64,000 nucleotides of DNA from NCBI GenBank assembly GCA_947095585.1, contig OX352763.1, positions 114,245,908-114,309,907 on the forward strand, in the 5' to 3' direction. Source of the stretch: Nephrocerus scutellatus. Taxonomy: Eukaryota; Arthropoda; Insecta; Diptera; Pipunculidae. This document shows positions 35,701 through 44,579 of the stretch, in pieces. Each line of letters begins with the position of its first letter. Positions within the stretch are counted from its first letter, which is position 1. The notes under the pieces are model-generated. The model searched no databases. It was not told where the DNA came from and saw only the letters and a program-made list of their open reading frames with translations. Both the position numbers and the translations under genes were made by a program.

Positions 35701-36753
35701 TTTCACTATAAGGAGATTAGCGGAGCGATTTTCTATCGTTGTGCCATCTGCCAGTTTACGTCAACAGATGAACTGGTGACGCTGCGGCACATGATCGACC
35801 ATTATGGACGATTCAAGAGATGCCAATTTTGTGCCGATCAACAGCCAAACTTTGATAGTTACATGCAGCATTGCTATACTGAGCATCGCAATGAAATTAC
35901 ACGATTCTCGGTCATATACACCCTAGAGCAAATAACGAAATTCTTGGGACAAATGTTTGTGATGTTCCCCAATGGACTGAATGTCAATAAGAAGAATCTT
36001 TGGCAAACCCAGTACGGATCGGAAAATCACATTAAAACCGTCTACCGGGAGATTTGCAAGACATCGCAGGAGCCGCCAATTCCAAGACTTTCCATTGCCA
36101 GATTGGTAGCTAGAAAATCCATTGAGTTGTGTGCTTCTGATTCTGAATCGGCGGCGGCCGCCACACCAACAACAAAGAGCAGCAATCGACCAGCAGCAGC
36201 AATACTGTCAGCGAGACCCATAGCAAAGAGAAGGAGTACATTCGCTCCTGACGGCAGGGAGCCGACATTCAGAGACGAGCTATCATCATCGGATAGGTTG
36301 AACAACGACGAGAATTGCATTGCTTTTTTGTCGAACAGCAAAAAGAGGAAACAGTCCGATGAAATTTTGGCAATTCCACCACCACCTTTGTTCGCCAACA
36401 GCTGTAGCAGTGTTCCTGAGGCTTCTTCACAAGAGAAACAAAATCGAAATGATAACTCAACGGAATCAAGTAAAGAGAATAATGGAGATGATGATGAAGA
36501 AGATGCAACCACAGAAGAACTCCAGCCCTATTCATTCTACGGCAAGAGACCGCAGAAATTGGATTTATCTAAAATTCAGACAAAAATCGCAATTGGTGGC
36601 AAATATGCTCAAGTCTCTTGCAGTAAATTCGCTTTGCTTTTTAAGATCAATACACGCGTTCTTGTCGAACGAATAGATATCGCAAAATATACACAGAATT
36701 ATAAGAAAAACTCAAGACCCTGTCCAGCAAGCAGGAAATTCAAGTATCCATAA
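20747..36753 (+). CDS. Giant multi-C2H2 zinc-finger protein (about 4610 aa)
   Basis: Three coding exons: 20747-20919, 22954-23020 and 23161-36753. Donors are GTAAG and GTATT, acceptors CCCTTGCAG and TTTCACAG, and the phases join cleanly (173 + 67 + 13,593 nt = 4611 codons). Exons 1-2 encode an 80-residue basic, helical N-terminus (MSMGDLLYERKFNDMKKYIP...). Residues 81-2300 are low-complexity: Ser/Thr/Pro/Gln-rich, a poly-Ala near 432, Lys/Ser/Asp repeats at about 1104-1464, and Asp/Glu tracts at about 2100-2230. About 22 spread C2H2 fingers follow, near 2315, 2375, 2404, 2447, 3074-3135, 3365-3425, 3514-3600, 3674, 3770-3855, 3931-3985, 4084-4190, 4216 and 4271-4325. Few have canonical TGEKP linkers. 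Probably a nuclear chromatin or RNA-linked factor; I do not recognise the ortholog. Intron 1 is full of transposon fragments. Confidence 0.88.
21205..21650 (-). mobile_element. Tc1-type transposase fragment in intron 1
   Basis: Minus strand: VIQDNARTHTT (about 21450-21490) followed, after a frameshift, by MEWPDRSTDLNPIEHLWDEL (about 21350-21410). These are the second catalytic Asp region and the DxNPIEHLW motif of Tc1/mariner transposases. Upstream domains are missing and the C-terminus has a frame break, so it is inactive. It lies opposite in direction to the host zinc-finger gene, inside its first intron. Confidence 0.8.
21700..22485 (+). mobile_element. Jockey-like LINE fragments in intron 1
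   Basis: + strand pieces: LNHEIDRLVNQHRRTKWLEY (about 21830-21888) is the region just before the reverse transcriptase. Then a late segment at 22146-22440, MSHEHHLHQETQMLKVKGHN and AKQFLLACHKPDHP, resembles the C-terminus of jockey-group ORF2. The reverse-transcriptase core between them is deleted, and at least one frameshift separates the pieces. It is joined directly to the Tc1 fragment. Confidence 0.65.
26230..27310 (+). repeat. In-frame coding minisatellite in the zinc-finger gene
   Basis: A 54-bp unit encoding TSDNLTTKSTVDSASKAK is repeated about eight times from about 26.28 to 26.87 kb. It grades into a 63-bp/21-residue variant (SKTQSSEDSENLTQKSTLDSV type) repeated about six times to 27.3 kb. 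Length change is always in multiples of three. Units are rich in Ser, Thr, Lys and Asp and predict disorder. Neighbouring 18-residue units differ by very few bases, suggesting recent unequal crossover or slippage. Confidence 0.9.
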
Positions 36754-37002
36754 TGTGATGTGTTATAAGAGAGGAGAGATTCTTTCATTTCGGAAAGGTG
36801 TAAGCAAGTGTATGACAAAAATCGTAATTGGTGGCAAATATGCTCAAGTCTCATGCACGCGTTCCTGTCGAACGAATCGATATCGCAAAATATACACAGA
36901 ATTATAAGAAAAACTCCAGACCCTGTCGTCCAGCAAGCAGGAAATTCAAATATCCATAATGTGATGTATTGTAAGAAAGGAGATATTCTCGGGAAGGTGT
37001 CC
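36579..37002 (+). repeat. Tandem duplication of the zinc-finger gene's 3' end
   Basis: 36579-36800 contains the last about 58 codons, stop and early 3' UTR. 36814-37002 repeats it (CAAAAATCG.AATTGGTGGC; AAAATATACACAGAATTATA; TATCCATAATGTGATGT). The second copy lacks 32 nt and gains CGT, so its upstream frame is broken, but the final about 23 codons and stop are retained with mostly silent changes. The first copy supplies the annotated C-terminus. Confidence 0.88.
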
Positions 37003-37372
37003 AATAAGCTCCAAAAGTTGTTTAAAAGGCAAAACTGTTTTATAAAATCCTACATGCATTTCAAATTCTTCCAAAAAATTTGTTAAGGCTGTTATTTGAA
37101 ATGTGGTACGCATAAAAAAATCGCTTAGACCGTGTTTCCATTGTGATAAAGGTACCGAACCGAAAGTGTACTGGCGTCATTTTCGAATTCTTTGTTCCTA
37201 CTGAATTGATCGATCAGTCATCAACAATTGAGCTGAAAGTTTTCTCGTCGAACGCGTTCGACTTTGGTTGACCGCTTCGAGACACTGCTACGATGTCCCC
37301 TCTCTTTCGAAATCCGAAATAGCAGTTCTTATCTGCATAATTGATGGCTCACCGGTTTCATAAGCTGTATTG

Positions 37373-37562
37373 CTTTGGTAAAGCTAAGCTGGTTTTAATT
37401 CTCTTTAATTCTCAAAGCAACAGCTTTTGGTTTTACCGCCTTACGGTGAGCACCATAACTATAAAATGGCTTTAATTTCTTAATCCTAAAATTTTTTTGG
37501 ATTTATTTTCGGCTTTATGCTTATGCGATTGTTGTTGAAAGCCAAGCCAAAGCAATACAGCT
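37373..37562. mobile_element. MITE-6 copy 1
   Basis: Perfect 16-bp inverted ends, AGCTGTATTGCTTTGG and CCAAAGCAATACAGCT, about 190 bp apart. The interior has CACCATAACTATAAAATGGC and GGCTTTATGCTTATGCG. A related copy is at 39.72-39.89 kb. Non-coding. Confidence 0.8.
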
Positions 37563-37597
37563 ATATTCACGATGAACCAATATTTTGGACTCCAAAG

Positions 37598-38011
37598 GAT
37601 TTTTCTTTCTCATAATAATATTTTTTCTCATTTCTAAATCCATTTTGAGCGTGGAACGAAATTTTAATTTTTGTTTACTGTTTTATATCCTGTCAAAAAT
37701 TCGAACTGACGAAAATTCGAACTGTCAAATATTCGAATTGTCAAAATTTTGAATTTTGAAAATTCGGTTTTGGAGTGAAGTTATCGCCGTTTACTTTCGT
37801 GTACGATTTTTCTTTCTCATAATAATATTTTTTCTCATTTCTAAATCCATTTTGAGCGTGGAACGAAATTTTAATTTTTGTTTACTGTTTTATATCCTGT
37901 CAAAAATTCGAACTGACGAAAATTCGAACTGTCAAATATTCGAATTGTCAAAATTTTGAATTTTGAAAATTCGGTTTTGGAGTGAAGTTATCGCCGTTTA
38001 CTTTCGTGTAC
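37598..38011. repeat. Exact 207-bp tandem duplication
   Basis: 37598-37804 and 37805-38011 appear identical by eye. Each starts GATTTTTCTTTCTCATAATA and ends CGCCGTTTACTTTCGTGTAC. Inside each unit is a short series of TTCGAACTGTCAAA-like motifs. Absence of differences implies a very recent duplication or an assembly effect. Confidence 0.9.
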
Positions 38012-38660
38012 GATAAATGCCGCACCCGGTAGTATAATAGTATTTTTATTTGCTAGCTATTATACTTTGGATAGCTGGTTTAATATAATAATGAAATAAA
38101 CTTATATAATATTATATTTACTAATATTCGCTATGACAATGGAAATACGGTGTCAAATCGATCGACAAAGGATGGTTGAGACCCCTTGGTGGCAGACTTA
38201 TCATTATTATCTCATAAAGCACACAAGCTACAGCCATTCCTATATCTCTCATTTAGAGTAAGTGTCCCTTGTGATTCCATGTTATAAAGACTTGTCAGAT
38301 AGATCATTTTATGGCTGTTTGCCATAAGTTTACGGTGGGGAAATAAAATCTCTTATTTTTATTATTACGTATTATTACGTTAAAGTTAATAGTTTGTAAG
38401 TTCTCATTTATTACTTAATAAAATTAAATACACAAAAATGAATGTAGAAATATAACTGATAATAAGTTTAGAAATTAATTTATTGTCATTGTCAATTGAA
38501 GTAAAATTTATGTTTAAAGGATTTTTCTTTTTTTTTTGAATTTTTTGTAAAAATATTATTTTCTCTTACAAAAGCTTAAGTTAATAATAGAAAAACAATC
38601 ATTTATATATATATATATATATAGTTTTGAAATTATTGTTTTTTTTTTAATATAAGGCAT
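38012..38660. other. AT-rich stretch, possible poly(A) signal, (TA)n tract
   Basis: An AATAAA at 38095-38100 could serve the zinc-finger gene, but it is 1.3 kb past the stop with duplications and a MITE between, so I am unsure. A (TA)n tract lies at about 38602-38624. No coding sequence seen. Confidence 0.35.
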
Positions 38661-38689
38661 TTTTTCGGGCGAGCCTGCAGGTGCAGGAA

Positions 38690-40120
38690 TCTTCCAAAGA
38701 TACAAATGGCCCGTTACATTGGTTATCATAATCATTTTTGTTTCTAGAACCGGGATCCGGTCCTGGCCTCCTGAAAAAATCATTCCACCGGTCCGGTTTT
38801 GAACCGATGTCATCCAGTTCTGCATCCCTAAACTCTGGGTGCCTGCGTCATCCTTCCAGCATAGGCTTGGCCGGCCTCGCTGTCGTGTTCCATAAATCCC
38901 TACCGCAAAGGACTTTCAGAGCTGGATCCTTAAGCCTACTTAGCTTAATTCTCTTCACAATGTAGACATCGCGGTAACGCTAGTAGATCTCATCATTATA
39001 GAGTCTCGGGAATCGTCCTTCCTCAAATACGGAGCCAACAATTCTCCGTAAGACTTTTCTCTCGAATGCGGCTAAGAGGGGCTATCCTTGACGGATGGAG
39101 GAGGAAATCTTATACAACAACGTTACACCATGTCGTGATATCTCCTTTCTTATGTATGGGGCACATGATGCCTCTTCGCCAGTCTGCTGGCATCGCTTCA
39201 TTCCCCATACTTGCAGTATTATATCATGAATTGCTTAGTGTATTGCGGCACATCCGCATCTGATCCCGGGAACTTATTATTTTTGAGCCGAATTATCGTT
39301 CTACTAACTTCGACTATACTTGGTGGCGACAGCATAGTGTGGTCTTAGGTCATTGGTGGAGCCTCCAATTCCTCAGTTAGCTGGCAATTTAGCAACTCAT
39401 GAAAGTGCTCTTCCCGTCGCTCTAAGTTTCTTTTAAGTCACTCTCTTTGTATTTGCGGTATGTGCAACACTGTATATTGTGTCGTACCGCGGACTCTGGT
39501 AGAATTTCCGCGCCTGGTACGGTCCTTGCTCCCTGCACTGTTCTAGTTCACGGACGAGATTCTTCTCCCAGGCTGCTTTCCTTTGCCGGCTGTTTTTTCA
39601 TATCTTCTTAGCTCTTTTTATTCATTCTTGCTTGGCCGCGGTCTATGAGATTGTTGCATTACTCGGTTCGCATCATTCATACGTTAGCTAGCTAGCTTTA
39701 GTTTCCTTAATCCTGAACATTTTTTGGAACTTCGGCTTCATGTCGCTTTATCACCGCCTTACGGTGAGCGCTATAACTATAAAATGGCTTTAGTCTTAAA
39801 TCCTAAAAATTTTTTGGATTTATTTTCGGCTTTATGCTTATGCGATTGTTGTTGTAAGACAAACTGGATTAGCCAAAGCAACGCAGTAGTTATCATATCA
39901 GTCAGGTTCGATAGTCTGTCAGCCGCTTAAGATGGAGTCAGCGGTACTAATGACAGTATTCTCTAGCTGACTCTCCCTGCATTTGAGGCGAGTCCTATCG
40001 CTTGACCGTAGTTATTTCTAACCCCTTCGCTGCGAAGGGCAGAGTGTTGACTCGAATCTGATTCGCGGATGCAGTCTTTCGTGATCATCTAATCCTTACG
40101 TCCGTAGCGTCATCAGGTGG
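38690..40120 (-). mobile_element. LINE-A, internally deleted inverted copy
   Basis: Minus-strand match to the 8.2-10.6 kb LINE-A. 38.83-38.90 kb matches 10.43-10.49 kb (GGCCGGCCTCGCTGTCGTG). 38.94-39.08 kb matches 10.28-10.42 kb. 39.08-39.36 kb matches about 9.16-9.43 kb (reverse of GACCACACTATGCTG). 39.97-40.09 kb matches about 9.02-9.13 kb (reverse of CGAATCAGATTCGAGTCAAC). The reverse-transcriptase core corresponding to about 9.43-10.28 kb is missing, and the copy is interrupted by a MITE-6-like segment. Non-functional. Confidence 0.8.
39715..39890. mobile_element. MITE-6-like copy 2, inside LINE-A
   Basis: ACCGCCTTACGGTGAGCGC, TATAACTATAAAATGGC and TTTTCGGCTTTATGCTTATG match the MITE-6 interior at 37.43-37.54 kb. 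The right end is degraded (GCCAAAGCAACGCAG). The left end has an internal near-repeat (TTTTTTGGAACTTCGGCTTC). Confidence 0.65.
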
Positions 40121-40465
40121 CGGTCTGTCAACATAAAGGTCTATCTTCCACAAGTAAAGTGAGTGTTTTCTTTATTCATTCTGAATATTCCGAATATGAC
40201 ATAAAACGTTCTTTTATTTCATGTGGAATATTCTTTGCTCACGTGATGATAATATATTCCTTCTGTAGAATGAATATAAATTGATGAATACATTCTGACA
40301 TACGTGACATTTGTGATTTGTCTCATCGCATTAAATCGTATTACGACGTTCGTAAAGGTGCGGTTTCACGCTGACGCTTGATGTTAGTTTTCAGGGTCAA
40401 ATGCGGTCATATGGTAAAATTTCAACATGAACGCCATCTCGAAAAAATGTAGCTAAACATTGGGC

Positions 40466-41052
40466 GTGTTTTTTTTAATGTCGGAGTAATCGGAGATATT
40501 AGAAACCGATAACTTTTTTCTCTTATCAGATGTCAGATCAAAAAAATTATCTGCTGTGTTTTTTTAGTACCAGAGAAAAGTATTATTTTTCACCTGAATG
40601 CTCCCTAAGAGCGTCGCTACAAAGGCATGGGAATGAAAGTCATGCCAATGAACATAGGGGCTACACTTAGCGAATCATTTGTTTGTGTATGTTTGTCAAT
40701 TTGTTGTTGTTTTGCCGTATAGAACGTTCATGCTTGCGCCGAAAGTCATCTTTTGTAGTTGACTTTCGGTGGATTCTCGATGAAATCAAGCTTTCCCTTT
40801 CCAACTCACTAAAAACCTACCCGTTTCACTGGACATGACTTTCATTACTATGCCCTGTAATAGTATATATAAAAACAAACAACTACAGCTGTCAAATATT
40901 TTTTTTCAGAGTAAAAATATCATCTCCGAGATCGAAGTGTAAAAAAAAACGATTCAGAGAAATAAATTTTTCTCTGAGAATGAAACAAACACATATCTGA
41001 ATTTCGACAGTTAAATTATCTCTCCAATTACTCTGAAATCAAAAAAACAGCT
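40466..41052. mobile_element. MITE-2 copy B, interrupted by MITE-3
   Basis: Left end GTGTTTTTTTTAATGTCGG, right end ATTACTCTGAAATC then AAAAAAACAGC, inverse of each other apart from a few changes. It shares the interior with copy A (ATTATCTGCTGTGTTTTTT; GACAGTTAAATTATCTCTCC). ATTG lies just outside both ends. Direct repeats (GGTGCGGTTTCACGCTGACG at about 40.36 kb, GGTGCGATTTCATGCTGACG at about 41.09 kb) flank the whole block. Confidence 0.72.
40608..40866 (-). mobile_element. MITE-3 copy 1, nested in MITE-2
   Basis: Ends in GCATGGGAATGAAAGTCATG on the left and its inverse, GACATGACTTTCAT..., on the right. The interior includes TTGTTGTTTTGCCGTATAGA and TTGACTTTCGGTGGATTCTC. The intact relative at 56.10-56.35 kb lies in the opposite direction. 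Confidence 0.75.
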
Positions 41053-41535
41053 ATTGTTTAGGATTTATAACGCGTATTGGACAGTTCGAATAAAGGTGCG
41101 ATTTCATGCTGACGCTTGACGCTGATTTTCAGCGTTGTTCACCCTTACATTTGGCGCCGCATTTTATCCAGATGGCAGTTCTGTCGAATAATACTACGTG
41201 ACGCACTTTTCGCTGCGTCACCTGTCAAATTGTTTGTTTATTTGCTTGAAAAAAATTCGCCAGGAGGAGTTGTTATACTCCAAATCTATACCTATATTCT
41301 ACTTGTTTCGGTGTGAAATCTGCGGTAAAATAAGCCAGCCAGCTCCGTAGTAAATGCCCTATTAGTTTACCGAAAAAATGTAAAGATTTTTTTATTTTTC
41401 ACACAAAATTTTCAATACAAAGACTGCAAGTCGTTTTCTGTTATGTCCTGCAAAACTTTAAAAGTTATTTAAAATTTAAGTCAGTTTGCAAAGTTTAATG
41501 TACATATATACATTTTATAAATTTACTATAAATAT

Positions 41536-41803
41536 GTGGGCTCCGTGGAAAGCGCAAGGCTACAGAGTAGGGGTTTATGGTTCGCAGTAACACCAAGTAT
41601 TTTTCACGGTGTCCCACCTCTCGCGAATGGGTGACAAACGTCCTGAGAGTAATAACTTGTCACGAAAAGCTTTTCAACTAGCAGTTCGGATCCGGCCTTA
41701 AATTGTAGGTCGCTTTCATTTGTGTCTAAAAATATACATGTACAACACAAATGGTCGCGAGAAGCTAGGCCTTCGACCGCAACGGTCTGTCGCGCCGAAT
41801 ATT
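41536..41803 (+). mobile_element. tRNA-derived SINE, copy 2, with 15-bp target duplication
   Basis: Body matches copy 1 at 11.60 kb: AGTATTTTTCACGGTGTC, GAGAGTAATAACTTGTCACG, ACAACACAAATGGTC, AACGGTCTGTCGCGCCGAAT. It is flanked by identical ATTTACTATAAATAT (41521-41535 and 41804-41818), a clear target-site duplication. The tRNA-like head is diverged (GTGGGCTCCGTGG...; GGTTCGCAGTAA), so the promoter boxes are probably no longer functional. Confidence 0.88.
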
Positions 41804-41819
41804 ATTTACTATAAATATA

Positions 41820-42790
41820 AAAACTTTTTTATTTGTACTAAGTATTCAGGGTAGACAAAGAATTGAGAGTTATTTTCATAATTTATTCGTGTTTTTACAG
41901 GTAATTTTTAAGTAAGTAATAATATGTAAATATTAAAGTTTAATAATTAATTTAGTATAAGTTCATTACTTAATTTTTTTTAAATAAATAAATAAAAGAA
42001 TAAAATATATGCTGTTAATTCTAAGAAAATGGCAGCCATCAAAAACCCATAAAACAGTTTGTTTTTTTATCTTAACATTTAATGTAATGTAATGATGTAA
42101 GATATTAAAGGGGAGTTTCTCAGTTTACCATATGGATAGTTGTGAATCAGTTTAGAGGATGGGAAAACCCTTTCGTCCTAAAACTGCCCATATGAATAAA
42201 AAAAAGATGAGTGTGTAACCTTTAAGCGCGGTTGAAGTGAAACTTCTATGGCGTTGTGGCCGATATTACGATCAAATTAATAAAAAAAATAAGAAAAGTA
42301 TAACTTACAAGTCTTATAGTAGCATCTTAGTCCTACATACCGAATTACATACGAATCGCTTGAGAAATGGCTTAGTTCCCAAAATTCCAGACCCTATTGG
42401 CCATATCCCAGAATTGATAAAGTAGTTTCACTTACAATAAAATATTGACTCAAAAATTGAGTATCGAAAATAACGCGTGTCAATAATATCATATAAAATG
42501 AACAGAAATTAAATTCAATTACGTTTTAGAATTTATGTATTTTTCCATTTATTATTATTCTTCCATAAATTCGATAAAGAATTAAAATTCAATTAAACTC
42601 AAAATTATATTAAAGAAGCGCTAATTCGACAAAAATATTGCGGTCGTCGATTAAACTAAAACATTCACATCGAGTAATGTCATATTTTTTGTGAATTCGC
42701 TCACATTTAAATTTTCTATTAAATGTTAGATGTCGCGTAAACCTCAAAGATAAGGTAGTAAGGCCACAGATTTTTATGTTCGTTGAACGA
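41820..42790. other. No gene seen
   Basis: Very AT-rich. Short open frames only. Nothing recognised. Confidence 0.5.
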
Positions 42791-42794
42791 ATTT

Positions 42795-43640
42795 TTAGGA
42801 AAAAGGCAGTTCAACGCTGATTTAGTATTTAGTTACTGTCATGAGAGTCATTGGGGCATCTATTTCACATGTGCAGATAAGGCCTATCCCAAGAGAGGCA
42901 GCAGCGCATCTACATCAACTGCAGATTTAGTCTATTCCATGGCAGTTCAATGCTGAGTGCCTCTTTCCCGGATCCTGGATGTGGGTTGTAAAGAAGGGTG
43001 ATGTATTTCTAATAACGAAACACAAAGACACGGGCAGCGCCGTTGTCCATCCTACAGGGGCCTATGTGCCCGTGAATTCCTCCACCAATCGAAATGTATC
43101 TAGGAGAAGGTAGTTCAACGCTGGGTTAGTTCCAGTCATAAGAGTCATTGGCGCATCTATTTCACATATGCAGATAACGCCTATCCCAAGAGAGTCAGCA
43201 GCGCATCTACATCATCTGCAGAGTTCAATGCTGAGTACCCCTCTTCCACATTTCGGCTGGGAGAATCAGGAATATACGGACGCCACTCCTGCATTTAACC
43301 AAGCTAAGCAATCGAAAATTGGTGGATTTCTCTACAGATTTTTATAGTCGTTGACTTTTTATCATCGAACGAGTGTTGTGGAAAGTTATCTTCGATTATC
43401 GAAAATTTAATCGTTGATTGACTTCCGACGGTTTAAACCGATGAGTTTTTCCGGGTCCTGGATGTGTGTTGCTAAGGGCAATGCATTCCCAGTAGGGAAA
43501 TTCATATACCTTATCATCGACGTTGCCATCCTGAGCCTATGTGTTCGTAAATCCCCTCCACCAATCCTAATGTTACATGGAGAACATTTTGGATGGAAGA
43601 ATCGGGAGTGTATGAACGCAAAACCTTCTCTGTAGAAAGC
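42795..43640. repeat. Diverged tandem duplication of unknown origin
   Basis: 42.80-42.96 kb (AGTTCAACGCTGATTTAG, GGGGCATCTATTTCACATG, GCCTATCCCAAGAGAGGC) recurs at 43.11-43.25 kb (AGTTCAACGCTGGGTTAG, GGCGCATCTATTTCACATA, GCCTATCCCAAGAGAGTC). A second block at 42.97-43.10 kb (GGATCCTGGATGTGGG, CCTCCACCAATCGAAATG) recurs at 43.45-43.58 kb (GGGTCCTGGATGTGTG, CCTCCACCAATCCTAATG). The order A-B-A'-B' points to one duplication of about 450 bp. No protein family recognised. Confidence 0.6.
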
Positions 43641-43649
43641 CCAACTGTT

Positions 43650-44225
43650 CCGATCGTACACAGATACATGCTTAGATTCATCCAAAACGTATTTGTATTA
43701 GTAATCAACTAAAGAGCAAAATCCATATAAAATTTTTCTGTTTCCCACTACCACATCTAACGTTTCTCGCTCTTTGCAACTGCTTATTTTTTGTACACTG
43801 TATTCACATCCCACAAACACACATGCGTTTTGGATTGGTTTACAGCATTAGTATGCGTAGAGTTGGGCTTTCTATAGAGAAGGTTTTGTATGAACGGCAC
43901 ACCTGCAACTAATCTACGAATATTGGCACCAAGTGATTGTAAGTTTTTTTAGGTCTAGAATCGTGGTAGCCATTTTTTTGTGCAGTTCAGGTCGATACAT
44001 GAAATTAACCATGTACTGACGTACATGTACGTACGTATGTACATGTCAACAGGTCAGCAATTCTGGCACTGAGTGAAACTCAGGTAGTTGATAATTCTGA
44101 TAATCGCCACGTTTTTTTTTTTACTTTTTACAGAATTCAAATGCGGACGCGTTGATCATTGATAAAAAGTTATATTAGAACCGTTCGATGAGTGACATCT
44201 GACATCGAGAGTAATGTCCTTTTTT
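43650..44225. other. No gene seen
   Basis: Contains GTACATGTACGTACGTATGT, a simple palindromic run near 44.02 kb. No coding or RNA evidence. Confidence 0.45.
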
Positions 44226-44232
44226 TCCTTTT

Positions 44233-44445
44233 AGAAATCTGCGCTAGAGCTCAGATTTTTTTCAACCAAACACGAAAGGGGAATCTTTCTGGTTACATTG
44301 TTTGGTTGCATATGTTGTTGTAGTTAATGAAAAGAGGGGTTAATCTCGGAAAATATACAGATCTGTTTTCGCTCTACGGTAGATTGTTTTTTTTATGGGA
44401 AATTAAAAACTTGACAGCCAAAATCACTCTGCGTCAGATTTAAAA
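44233..44445 (+). mobile_element. MITE-1 copy 5
   Basis: Left end TTAGAAATCTGCGCTAGAGC, interior TTACATTGTTTGGTTGC and CTCTACGGTAGATTG, CTTGACAGCC and right end CTCTGCGTCAGATTT. Same orientation as the 12.14-kb copy. Non-coding. Confidence 0.75.
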
Positions 44446-44554
44446 GAAAAACTACGATATAAGTATTGCTTACAAAAGGCAATAACAAAACGGACTTCAG
44501 TACCGGACTGTACGTTGTAATCTGTTCCCGTATTCATTTGAGACAACCCAACCG

Positions 44555-44578
44555 GCCATTTTTATATATTAAGATAAA
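44555..44578 (+). repeat. Retroelement-like AT tail
   Basis: TTTTTATATATTAAGATAA matches the tail of the C-rich repeat at 11.58-11.60 kb. The body of that repeat is not recognisable upstream. Confidence 0.4.
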
Positions 44579-44579
44579 A

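Noticed and set aside
37756..37959. 67-codon frame across the 207-bp duplication
   Set aside because: Hydrophobic low-complexity translation of AT-rich DNA that crosses the duplication junction.
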